From Bacteroidales bacterium (GTDB lineage: Bacteria; Bacteroidota; Bacteroidia; Bacteroidales; UBA932), in the NCBI GenBank assembly GCA_016283985.1, contig JAEENZ010000091.1, positions 1 to 8,856 of the forward strand: DNA of 8,856 nucleotides. Direction: 5' to 3'. The notes beneath the pieces are model-generated. The model worked only from the letters and a program-made list of their open reading frames with translations. It was not told the DNA's origin and did no database searches. Of this stretch, positions 1-4,738 are shown piece after piece. Position numbers and translations under genes: made by a program. Each line of letters starts with the position of its first letter. The first letter of the stretch is position 1.

Positions 1-1
1 C

Positions 2-229
2 AGTGTCCGTTCCCTCCTTGACCTTGTGGGCAGCAGCCCGCTGGTGACCATCCTGTCGGAAGAAGCCATCAACCAGGTGCATGGGTTCGAGGCTGTTCCC
101 ATAGGCCACCCAGATGGCCGCATGGACGGCTGCTACCACTACCTAAAAGGTAGCTATCACAAGAATGCAGCGCAGAAGTTCGTGGAGTTCCTGAAGGAGA
201 ACAATTCCTTTAATCAGACTTTGGGGTAA
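2..229 (+). CDS. C-terminal end of a probable LysR-family transcriptional regulator (partial)
   Basis: An open frame enters from the left edge and ends with TAA at 227-229, leaving 75 visible residues. A GTG occurs at position 26, but the frame stays open upstream of it, so the gene most likely starts outside the window. The visible segment includes VTILSEEAI, AVPIGHPDG and GCYHYLKGSYHKNAAQKFVEFL. This resembles the end of the effector-binding domain of LysR-type regulators in Bacteroidales, where a late strand and a final helix close the second subdomain. No DNA-binding domain is visible because the N-terminus is missing. The family call rests on remembered similarity of a short tail. The coding call is firmer than the family name. 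Confidence 0.6.
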   Translation, partial: SVRSLLDLVGSSPLVTILSEEAINQVHGFEAVPIGHPDGRMDGCYHYLKGSYHKNAAQKFVEFLKENNSFNQTLG

Positions 230-236
230 ATTGTCT

Positions 237-245
237 TACCTTTGC
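237..245 (+). promoter_or_regulatory. Bacteroidota -7 promoter box (TACCTTTGC)
   Basis: TACCTTTGC matches the Bacteroidota -7 consensus TAnnTTTGC and lies four bases before the ATG at 250. A TTTG occurs at 220-223, but the 13-base gap is shorter than the usual 19-20, so the -33 element is doubtful. A start site at the usual distance would fall at or near the ATG, giving a leaderless or near-leaderless transcript. Confidence 0.5.
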
Positions 246-249
246 AATC

Positions 250-468
250 ATGAAGAAAGTTTACGAACCGCTGAACATGATTATGAACGGCCGATACGCC
301 GTTCTGTCCGGGAAACTGGCCCCGGAACTCCAGCGGCATCTTTGGTTGTTCCTAACCAGACCGTCTCAACCATACTCGGCGGTTTCGCACAATATATTAT
401 CGCTTCTTGAATTCTACCGGGGTGAGGCCAGTTTCACGTTTAAAATAGCGCGAGAAGATAGACTCTGA
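250..468 (+). CDS. Short hypothetical ORF, possibly a decayed gene start
   Basis: This 72-codon ORF begins MKKVYEPLNMIMNGRYAVLSG and follows a good -7 box, which is the main reason to list it. I do not recognise the protein and see no signal peptide or membrane segment. Its last 72 bases overlap the 3' end of the convergent AraC gene (397-1236), and that overlapped part is probably not meaningful protein. ATGs at codons 10 and 12 are alternative starts. It could be a genuine small protein, the surviving 5' end of a gene whose remainder was lost, or chance. The intact promoter with a frame running into a neighbouring gene suits a truncated remnant best. Confidence 0.3.
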   Translation: MKKVYEPLNMIMNGRYAVLSGKLAPELQRHLWLFLTRPSQPYSAVSHNILSLLEFYRGEASFTFKIAREDRL

Positions 469-1236
469 AGCGAAGTTCAATTCATCGGCAATCGCATATA
501 CAGGAGAATCTGAATAACTTAACGCGAGTTTGGCTTTCTGGATGACGGCTATGTTGATCCAGTCCATCACGGTTTTTCCGCTGGTGGCTTTGACCACGTT
601 GCTGAGCCAGTTGGGTGAAAGAGAAAGCTGGTCTGCATAGAATTTCACCGTGCGTTCCCGGCCCGCATACTCATTGACAAGGGAGAGAAAACGATTGAGA
701 GTCTCCTGGCCACGGTTACGGCTTTGTTGGGGAAGGTCGTTGTCCTGTCCGACTTCAAAGGTGAGGAGTTCTTTCAAGCAGGCTTGCTGTATCAGGGTTA
801 TCTCGTCGAGGCGATTGTCCGAGGCAAGAGCCATCATCAATGAATAATACATTTCAAGACGTTGCCAGAGTGTTTCACTGCCGATGTGAATCTGTCTCTG
901 GAACTCTGTTTCCGGAAGTGCAAGCTTGTGATAATTGAATATACGCAAGTCCAAATCATCGGACACCTCAAGTATTTCCATTATGGACTGCTGCGGGATC
1001 ATCAGCGCATCGTGGCTTTCAAGATGATACGGAATCATATTCAGGATATAATTGGCATGACCATTCCTGATCCACAGGCAATAGCCGTCAAGGGGGAAGA
1101 AGGGTTGGCCGACCTTATATAATAGAGGCATCATCCGTCTGTCAGAAATCAAGTGGATGTCCTTAGTGATGATATTGCCCGGAGAGATCATTGTCCGGGC
1201 AAACTCCTGCGGGTTTATTGTCTGTATCTTTGCCAT
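397..1236 (-). CDS. AraC-family transcriptional regulator
   Basis: This is a 279-residue regulator. The last 85 or so residues form an AraC/XylS double helix-turn-helix domain: a first unit around VKFYADQLSLSPNWLSNVVKA, a linker helix around WINIAVIQKAKLAL, and a second unit ending IADELNFASESIFSRYFKRE and GLTPVEFKKR, the classic family ending. The N-terminal 190 residues are probably a cupin-like sensing or dimerisation domain; no ligand can be inferred. The frame is open further upstream to 1350, but I choose the ATG at 1236 because an ideal promoter (TTTG, 19 bases, TATTTTTGC) lies directly before it at 1243-1274. A start at 1350 would put that promoter inside the gene. It is divergent from the beta-barrel gene at 1344, a common arrangement for a regulator and its target. 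Confidence 0.9.
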   Translation of the reverse strand: MAKIQTINPQEFARTMISPGNIITKDIHLISDRRMMPLLYKVGQPFFPLDGYCLWIRNGHANYILNMIPYHLESHDALMIPQQSIMEILEVSDDLDLRIFNYHKLALPETEFQRQIHIGSETLWQRLEMYYSLMMALASDNRLDEITLIQQACLKELLTFEVGQDNDLPQQSRNRGQETLNRFLSLVNEYAGRERTVKFYADQLSLSPNWLSNVVKATSGKTVMDWINIAVIQKAKLALSYSDSPVYAIADELNFASESIFSRYFKRETGLTPVEFKKR

Positions 1237-1242
1237 AACTAT

Positions 1243-1274
1243 GCAAAAATACCAATTTCCATAGGATTTGCAAA
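1243..1274 (-). promoter_or_regulatory. Promoter of the AraC-family gene
   Basis: On the minus strand TTTG (1271-1274) is followed after exactly 19 bases by TATTTTTGC (1243-1251), matching the Bacteroidota TTTG-N19-TAnnTTTG promoter. The ATG at 1236 follows within seven bases, so the leader is very short. This site decides the start codon of the regulator. Confidence 0.75.
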
Positions 1275-1293
1275 GAAATAATAGATAAGAGAA

Positions 1294-1325
1294 CAATATT
1301 GTGGCCAAAAACATAGTATTTTTGC
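1294..1325 (+). promoter_or_regulatory. Promoter and possible operator of the outer-membrane barrel gene
   Basis: TATTTTTGC at 1317-1325 is a Bacteroidota -7 box for the plus-strand gene starting at 1344. No TTTG is present at the expected -33 spacing; an 8-base palindrome CAATATTG (1294-1301) lies there instead. The inverted pair CAAAAA (1306-1311) and TTTTTG (1319-1324), separated by 7 bases, overlaps the -7 box. A weak -33 with palindromes over the core promoter suggests activation or repression by a bound protein, plausibly the divergent AraC regulator. The regulatory role is inference. Confidence 0.5.
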
Positions 1326-1343
1326 GGCGCAATTTAATAGAAT

Positions 1344-2021
1344 ATGACAATGAAACGTATCATAACACTCGTAAGCGCAATGCTGCTTGGCATAGCTGCT
1401 TTTGCACAGGTAAACGTTGGCGCAGGATATCTCCAGTCCACCGCCACATATCAGGCCAAGGATGGTGCAGATGTCAACAGCACCAAGTCCAATGGCTTCT
1501 ATGCCGGTCTCGGCTATGAGATCACCCTCATGGAGGGCCTCAGCGTTACTCCCGGTCTCTATTATTCCTATCTCTACAGCGACGATGCTGGTTCAACAGC
1601 TATCGGTACAGTTGCCACCGGTTCTCTCAAGACTAACCTTAAGGAGCAGTATATCAACATCCCTGTCACGGTCAACTTCGGCTATAACCTTACCCGTGAT
1701 CTTCGACTCTTTGCCTTTGGCGGCCCCACCGCTTCCATCGGCCTAAGTTCCATCAGCCACTACGATGCCAATGTTACCGTTATCGGCATCAACATCAGTG
1801 ATTCCGGCGATTCCGACAATTATGCTGGGACCGATGACAATCCTGCATCCTATGGCCGTTTCGACCTTCTTGTGGGTGCCGGAGCCGGTGCCGACATCAA
1901 GGGTAAGTTCCGCATCACCGTGGGTTACGACTGGGGGCTCCTGAACCGCAACGTGGATTCCAACTCCACTGCCATCCGTCACCGCAATCAGCTGAAGGCC
2001 GGCATAGCCTATCTCTTTTAG
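1344..2021 (+). CDS. Small outer-membrane beta-barrel protein (PorT/OmpW-like)
   Basis: The protein has 225 residues from the ATG at 1344, or 223 from the in-frame ATG at 1350, where the sequence becomes a textbook signal peptide (MKRIITLVSAMLLGIAAFAQ). I favour the second ATG slightly. The mature protein starts QVNVGAGYL and shows alternating hydrophobic/polar strands rich in Gly and aromatics: GFYAGLGYEI, LSVTPGLYYSYL, YINIPVTVNFGYNL, LRLFAFGGPTASIG, FDLLVGAGAGADIKGKFRITVGYDWGL. It ends in a C-terminal Phe (AGIAYLF), the usual terminal signal for barrel assembly by BamA. Length and layout fit the outer-membrane beta-barrel families common in Bacteroidota. Cargo or substrate cannot be told. 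A hydrophilic Asp/Ser/Gly-rich stretch (ISDSGDSDNYAGTDDNPAS) is probably an extracellular loop. Confidence 0.85.
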   Translation: MTMKRIITLVSAMLLGIAAFAQVNVGAGYLQSTATYQAKDGADVNSTKSNGFYAGLGYEITLMEGLSVTPGLYYSYLYSDDAGSTAIGTVATGSLKTNLKEQYINIPVTVNFGYNLTRDLRLFAFGGPTASIGLSSISHYDANVTVIGINISDSGDSDNYAGTDDNPASYGRFDLLVGAGAGADIKGKFRITVGYDWGLLNRNVDSNSTAIRHRNQLKAGIAYLF

Positions 2022-2084
2022 TTAAACAGTACTAGTGTTTTATAGGTATTGGGCTTGCAGCACCTATGGGTTTGGGTGACAACA

Positions 2085-2119
2085 AATGAGCGCACCAGCG
2101 CGAACGGCGGAGGCCGGTC
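2085..2119 (+). repeat. Dispersed repeat module B, copy 1
   Basis: This 35-base GC-rich module starts AATGAGCGCACCAGCGCG and ends GGAGGCCGGTC. It matches 5618-5652 at 33 of 35 positions. A more diverged relative lies at 5802-5834, and a ten-base start of it (AATGAGCGCC) at 3044-3053. Confidence 0.85.
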
Positions 2120-2150
2120 CGACGGACTAAGGCCGTGAGCCGCGGGGTAC

Positions 2151-2197
2151 ACATTAGGGGCAGAGCCCCTGATAAGATAGGAGGAAGGCTGCGCAGC
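2151..2197 (+). repeat. Dispersed repeat module D, copy 1
   Basis: These 47 bases are identical to 5969-6015. The module contains two short self-complementary parts, GGGGCAGAGCCCC and GGCTGCGCAGC. Similarity continues for ten more bases with two mismatches. Perfect identity over 47 bases at two places nearly 4 kb apart indicates recent duplication or homogenisation. Confidence 0.95.
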
Positions 2198-2210
2198 AGC
2201 CGTGCCTCCG

Positions 2211-2264
2211 CTACTAAAAGAAACCGGCAGCCGAAAAAGGCTGCCGAATCGTTTCTTTTAGTAG
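2211..2264. terminator. Bidirectional terminator hairpin between barrel gene and ogt
   Basis: Outer arms CTACTAAAAGAAAC (2211-2224) and GTTTCTTTTAGTAG (2251-2264) are perfectly complementary over 14 bases. They enclose a perfect 8-base inner stem, CGGCAGCC (2225-2232) with GGCTGCCG (2239-2246), around a GAAAAA loop. A-runs on one arm and T-runs on the other give a stem followed by a T tract in either direction, which suits the convergent genes on both sides. The outer arm is built on the same CCGCTACTAAAA motif found at the end of the initiator tRNA. Confidence 0.75.
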
Positions 2265-2281
2265 ACTACAGTGAAAAACTA

Positions 2282-2358
2282 TCGAACCTTCGCTTTTTTG
2301 AAGGGCTGCTGGAGATCCAGCGATTCATTAATACCTTATACCGATAAATTCGAATTTA
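2282..2358 (+). repeat. Repeat module F, copy 1 (possible remnant of a gene 3' end)
   Basis: These 77 bases match 3078-3154 at 66 positions with no gaps. Read in the plus frame from 2282 they encode SNLRFFEGLLEIQRFI and a few more residues before TAA at 2345-2347. Ten of the 11 differences fall within the codons: six at third positions, four at first, none at second. That is the pattern expected of formerly or still coding sequence. The module ends at the stop codon of the convergent ogt gene. I do not recognise the encoded tail. Confidence 0.7.
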
Positions 2359-2856
2359 ATCCGCCATCGCACCTTCCATCCGAAGTAAATTGACCTTCTT
2401 GTCAATGCCTCCGGCATATCCGGTAAGCGAGCCATCGGCACCTACAACCCTGTGACAAGGGATAATGAGTGATATTGAGTTGTGGCCCACTGCTCCTCCA
2501 ACCGCCTGGGCGGCCATACGGGCAACGCCCTTCTGTTCGGCGATTCGCTTTGCTATCTCTCCATAAGTCATTGTCTTGCCATAAGGAATCGTCAGCATGA
2601 TTTCCCAGACGGCCTTGCGGAACGGGCTGGCACGCATGACGAGGGGAGGCGTGAAGCCCGGCTCGCTTCCGCTGAAATAGATGTCCAGCCAGTGGCAAGT
2701 GTCTTTGAAAACAGGGATTAGCTTTTCTTCATGCTCAGGTGAAAGCACATCGGCAAAATGCATCTGTCCATCGAACCAGAGACCGATAAGAGATGCACCG
2801 TCACTTCCGAGGGTAATTCTACCGAGGGGCGAATCATAATGCCAGATATAATCCAT
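2356..2856 (-). CDS. ogt: Methylated-DNA--protein-cysteine methyltransferase (O6-alkylguanine-DNA alkyltransferase)
   Basis: The 166-residue protein repairs O6-alkylguanine by transferring the alkyl group irreversibly to its own cysteine. The signature IPCHRVV is present with the acceptor at Cys134. The upstream helix-turn-helix region PYGKTMTYGEIAKRIA (91-106), the Asn of AVGHNSISLIIPCH and the closing YAGGIDKKVNLLRMEG also match the family. The N-terminal domain starts MDYIWHYDSPLGRITLGSDG. Length is typical of the Ogt form. The frame is open to 3069, but that extension reads through repeat element A, and a promoter at 2886-2917 lies inside it, so I choose the ATG at 2856. Unlike the genes upstream of it, ogt appears to be transcribed from its own promoter. 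The repeat-bounded position suggests the locus has been rearranged. Confidence 0.93.
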   Translation of the reverse strand: MDYIWHYDSPLGRITLGSDGASLIGLWFDGQMHFADVLSPEHEEKLIPVFKDTCHWLDIYFSGSEPGFTPPLVMRASPFRKAVWEIMLTIPYGKTMTYGEIAKRIAEQKGVARMAAQAVGGAVGHNSISLIIPCHRVVGADGSLTGYAGGIDKKVNLLRMEGAMAD

Positions 2857-2885
2857 CTTCAAGGTTACATCCCGATTAATCAGTG

Positions 2886-2917
2886 TAAATATAGCGGCAT
2901 TTGGCCGTTTTTGCAAA
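2886..2917 (-). promoter_or_regulatory. Promoter of ogt
   Basis: On the minus strand TTTG (2914-2917) is followed after 20 bases by TATATTTA (2886-2893), one base off the TAnnTTTG consensus. The ATG at 2856 is 29 bases downstream of the -7 box. This supports the 166-residue form of ogt and independent transcription. Confidence 0.6.
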
Positions 2918-2934
2918 CCTTCCTCCAGACTGGT

Positions 2935-3038
2935 CAAGTGCTGTAGTGCTGTTGACGTCCGATTTTCCGGGACGTCAACGTCAAAAAAGGCTGAAAATGC
3001 TGTTGACGTCCGATTTTCCAGGACGTCGACAGCACTTG
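2935..3038. repeat. Double-hairpin palindromic element A, copy 1 (MITE-like)
   Basis: The 104-base element is bounded by inverted CAAGTGCTGT (2935-2944) and ACAGCACTTG (3029-3038). Inside are two hairpins: GTTGACGTCC/GGACGTCAAC (2951-2960, 2970-2979) and TGCTGTTGACGTCC/GGACGTCGACAGCA (2998-3011, 3021-3034, one T-G wobble), each with a 9-base loop. The spacer between them reads CGTCAAAAAAGGCTGAAAA. A second copy lies at 5516-5610. No transposase is present and no target-site duplication is obvious. Confidence 0.85.
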
Positions 3039-3051
3039 AAAAGGAATGAGC

Positions 3052-3066
3052 GCCTCCGCTACTAAA
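3052..3066 (+). repeat. Module E fragment matching the initiator tRNA 3' end
   Basis: GCCTCCGCTACTAAA is identical to 2204-2218 and to the reverse complement of 6139-6153, which covers the last ten bases of the initiator tRNA plus five flanking bases. At this site the complementary right arm found at the other two loci is missing. Confidence 0.75.
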
Positions 3067-3077
3067 CACTCCGAATC

Positions 3078-3154
3078 TCGAACCTCCGCTTCCTGGAAGG
3101 GCTGCTAGAAATCCAGCGATTCATTGATGCTTTACACCGATAAATCCGAATTTA
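3078..3154 (+). repeat. Repeat module F, copy 2
   Basis: This is the partner of 2282-2358, 86 percent identical without gaps. In the plus frame from 3078 it encodes SNLRFLEGLLEIQRFIDALHR and then TAA (3141-3143). An in-frame TAA at 3063 lies 15 bases upstream, so at most a short 3' coding fragment remains. The module ends at the stop codon of the convergent acetyltransferase, just as copy 1 ends at the ogt stop codon. Confidence 0.7.
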
Positions 3155-3802
3155 TCTCCCAATCTTCTTGATAAGCGTCAAATCACCACTGGATAGGGCT
3201 TCAAAGTTTGCCTCAATCTTCTCGATATCCCAGTCCCACCATTTCAAGTCCAGCAAGTAGGCGATGAATGCATCATCAAAGCGCATCCTGATTACCCGGC
3301 AGGGGTTGCCAGCCGCCACGGCATAAGGAGGGATGTCCGACGCCACGACTGAATTCGCGCCGATGATGGCTCCGTCTCCGATATGGACACCAGGCATCAC
3401 AGTCACGTTCTGTCCAATCCAGACATCATTACCGACAACGGTGTCGCCCTTCAGGGGAAGGTCATCCTTCACCGGAGCAATGGCAGAACCCCAATCACCT
3501 CCCATAATGTAGAACGGATAGGTGGTAACGCCGTCCATTCTATGGTTGGCTCCGTTCATCACGAACTCTATACCCTGAGCAATGGCGCAGAACTTACCGA
3601 TTATCAGTTTGTCGCCTATGAAGTCATAGAAGTGAGTCACGTGCTTCTCGAACTGGTCCGCACCGTCCACATCATCATAGTATGTGTAGTCCCCAATGAT
3701 GATTCGGGGATTCTTCACCACATTCTTGATAAAGCATAGTCTGGGCAGATTTGGATTCGGGAATGCCACATTCGGGTCAGGCCTGTTGAGTATCTTGCTC
3801 AT
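3152..3802 (-). CDS. Vat/CatB-type O-acetyltransferase (left-handed beta-helix)
   Basis: The 216-residue protein belongs to the xenobiotic acetyltransferase family, which uses acetyl-CoA to acetylate a hydroxyl of streptogramin A or chloramphenicol. Family features in order: GDYTYYDD (37-44), the hexapeptide segment DKLIIGKFCAIAQGIEF, MNGANHRMDG with the expected catalytic histidine at His87, the NDVWIG turn with Trp128, the hexapeptide series VTVMPGVHIGDGAIIGANSVV, AGNPCRVIRMRF, and a C-terminal helix with LKWWDWDIEKIE. The layout is close to characterised Vat proteins of about 210 residues. It is probably the last gene of the operon starting at 5481, with 25 bases from the preceding gene. 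Many chromosomal relatives have unknown substrates, so resistance is possible but unproven. Repeat module F abuts its 3' end. Confidence 0.88.
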   Translation of the reverse strand: MSKILNRPDPNVAFPNPNLPRLCFIKNVVKNPRIIIGDYTYYDDVDGADQFEKHVTHFYDFIGDKLIIGKFCAIAQGIEFVMNGANHRMDGVTTYPFYIMGGDWGSAIAPVKDDLPLKGDTVVGNDVWIGQNVTVMPGVHIGDGAIIGANSVVASDIPPYAVAAGNPCRVIRMRFDDAFIAYLLDLKWWDWDIEKIEANFEALSSGDLTLIKKIGR

Positions 3803-3827
3803 GATGGTAAATACCGATTTATCTAAC

Positions 3828-4130
3828 TTACTCCACTACCTCCACATAGAAGCTGACTGGTCTGAATCCGTCGTTGCAGCTTATCATTGCGCTGTTTGGA
3901 TTCTTCATCCAGCCGTTGTAGAAGTTTCCTTCACCACGGGCCAGAGCCTCCACAAATTCCCTCATAGACTTCCAAGCTTCAGGACACATCCTCTCCGGAC
4001 ACTTACCATCAACCGAGATCCACTGCTGGCCTTCCTGAACATCACAGGTATGCTCGATGGGATTCTCGTACTGGGCCATCAAGTCAGGGTATGATGCTTT
4101 TCTTATGGCTGTAATCCGGATCTTCTTCAT
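3828..4130 (-). CDS. TIGR04076 family protein, function unknown
   Basis: This is a 100-residue soluble protein. It shows the TIGR04076 layout: short basic N-terminus MKKIRITAIRKA, a first Cys in HTCDVQEGQQW (Cys29), the CPERMCPEAWKSM segment (Cys44, Cys49), a helix ending ALARGEG, WMKNP, and a final CNDGFRPVSFYVEV (Cys85). The four conserved-looking cysteines could bind a metal or form disulphides; this is inference, and no activity is established for the family as far as I know. The gene lies 5 bases after the upstream lipoprotein gene and 25 bases before the acetyltransferase gene, so cotranscription is likely. Confidence 0.82.
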   Translation of the reverse strand: MKKIRITAIRKASYPDLMAQYENPIEHTCDVQEGQQWISVDGKCPERMCPEAWKSMREFVEALARGEGNFYNGWMKNPNSAMISCNDGFRPVSFYVEVVE

Positions 4131-4135
4131 GTACT

Positions 4136-4678
4136 CTATTTGCTTTTATCCACTGTCCACGTGCAAGAAGACCAATTGTCCCCCACTTTCTTTTTCTCAC
4201 CCATGGTAACCGTATAGCCTTCAGCCGCGGAGAACATGTCATTGTAGAACGTGGTGTTCAGTTCCATGGCTTCCATAGTTATGCTTCCAGTACCGGACAG
4301 CCTGACCGAACCGCCAAACATTATCCCCTCGTTTGACATGATGACCTGTGAGTCCCCGATGAGCGTTAGGTTGCACACTTCTCCCAACTCGAATTTCTTG
4401 CCGCGGGTAAGGTAGCATGTGAAAAATTCGAAGGTGATGGACTCCGCATACACTTTGTATGAATAACCGCTGGACACCAGGGAGAATCTGGTTCCTTCGA
4501 CTTTGATGGTGTACTCGCTGCCGAACGGGATGACCATTGGCTGTAGATAGGGCTTTTGGCTGTCGGAACCAACCTCCGGGACATCCTCTTCACTACCCTT
4601 CTGACATGATACACCCACCACTCCAGCCACTGTAAATAGCAGGGCGACCAGGAACAGGAATCCAACAGTCTTCTTCAT
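4136..4678 (-). CDS. Hypothetical lipoprotein
   Basis: The 180-residue protein starts MKKTVGFLFLVALLFTVAGV, a typical lipoprotein signal sequence, with Cys25 (VGVSCQK) as the probable lipidated residue. The residues before it are a weak match to the classic lipobox. A charged linker (GSEEDVPEVGSD) follows, as in many Bacteroidota surface lipoproteins, then a beta-rich domain containing VRLSGTGSITMEA, slightly reminiscent of the GSGD repeats of the neighbouring DUF2807 protein. I do not recognise the family. An ATG four codons earlier at 4690 is possible, but the signal peptide fits the 4678 start. It lies 50 bases after the DUF2807 gene and 5 bases before the TIGR04076 gene. Confidence 0.75.
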   Translation of the reverse strand: MKKTVGFLFLVALLFTVAGVVGVSCQKGSEEDVPEVGSDSQKPYLQPMVIPFGSEYTIKVEGTRFSLVSSGYSYKVYAESITFEFFTCYLTRGKKFELGEVCNLTLIGDSQVIMSNEGIMFGGSVRLSGTGSITMEAMELNTTFYNDMFSAAEGYTVTMGEKKKVGDNWSSCTWTVDKSK

Positions 4679-4704
4679 GGTATTGCACAATATATTGATA
4701 ATCA

Positions 4705-4738
4705 GGGAGAGTGGAGATGTAGTTGATGCTACTCTCCC
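4705..4738 (-). promoter_or_regulatory. Inverted repeat at the end of the DUF2807 gene
   Basis: GGGAGAGT (4705-4712) and ACTCTCCC (4731-4738) are perfectly complementary across 18 bases and include the DUF2807 stop codon. In the minus-strand transcript this is an 8-pair stem without a following U tract. It could be an attenuator or an RNA stability or processing stem between two operon genes, or chance. Confidence 0.35.

Larger units (their letters stand above)
2022..2355. other. Gene-free repeat block I between the barrel gene and ogt
   Basis: I find no convincing gene here. From left to right it holds a weak inverted repeat (ATAGGT 2042-2047, ACCTAT 2062-2067), repeat module B (2085-2119), module D (2151-2197), module E fused to a double terminator hairpin (2204-2264) and module F (2282-2358). 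A 70-codon ORF at 2135-2347 runs through these repeats and is rejected as a gene, although its last 22 codons coincide with module F. Confidence 0.8.
2857..3151. other. Gene-free repeat block II between ogt and the acetyltransferase
   Basis: I see no gene. On the minus strand the first 60 bases hold the ogt leader and promoter. Beyond it lie double-hairpin element A (2935-3038), a ten-base start of module B (3044-3053), the left part of module E (3052-3066) and module F copy 2 (3078-3154). The upstream extension of the ogt frame through this block is translated repeat, not protein. Confidence 0.8.

Noticed and set aside
1237..1350. Upstream start of the AraC gene at 1350 adding a membrane-like segment
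   Set aside because: A full-consensus promoter lies at 1243-1274 directly before the ATG at 1236, and the extension would overlap the divergent gene's start.
2042..2067. Weak inverted repeat ATAGGT/ACCTAT as the terminator of the barrel gene
   Set aside because: The stem is only six pairs, AT-rich and has no T tract. The 2211-2264 hairpin is a far better terminator.
2135..2347. 70-codon ORF across repeat block I
   Set aside because: It reads through modules D, E and a terminator hairpin. Only the last 22 codons (module F) show any coding-like signal.
2935..3038. Possible CRISPR array from repeated GTTGACGTCC units
   Set aside because: There are only two palindromic units with no unique spacers of regular length and no cas gene, so it is a double hairpin rather than an array.
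2857..3069. N-terminal extension of ogt by 71 residues
   Set aside because: The extension is the translation of repeat element A and flanking sequence, and the ogt promoter at 2886-2917 lies within it. The conserved family start is MDYIW at 2856.
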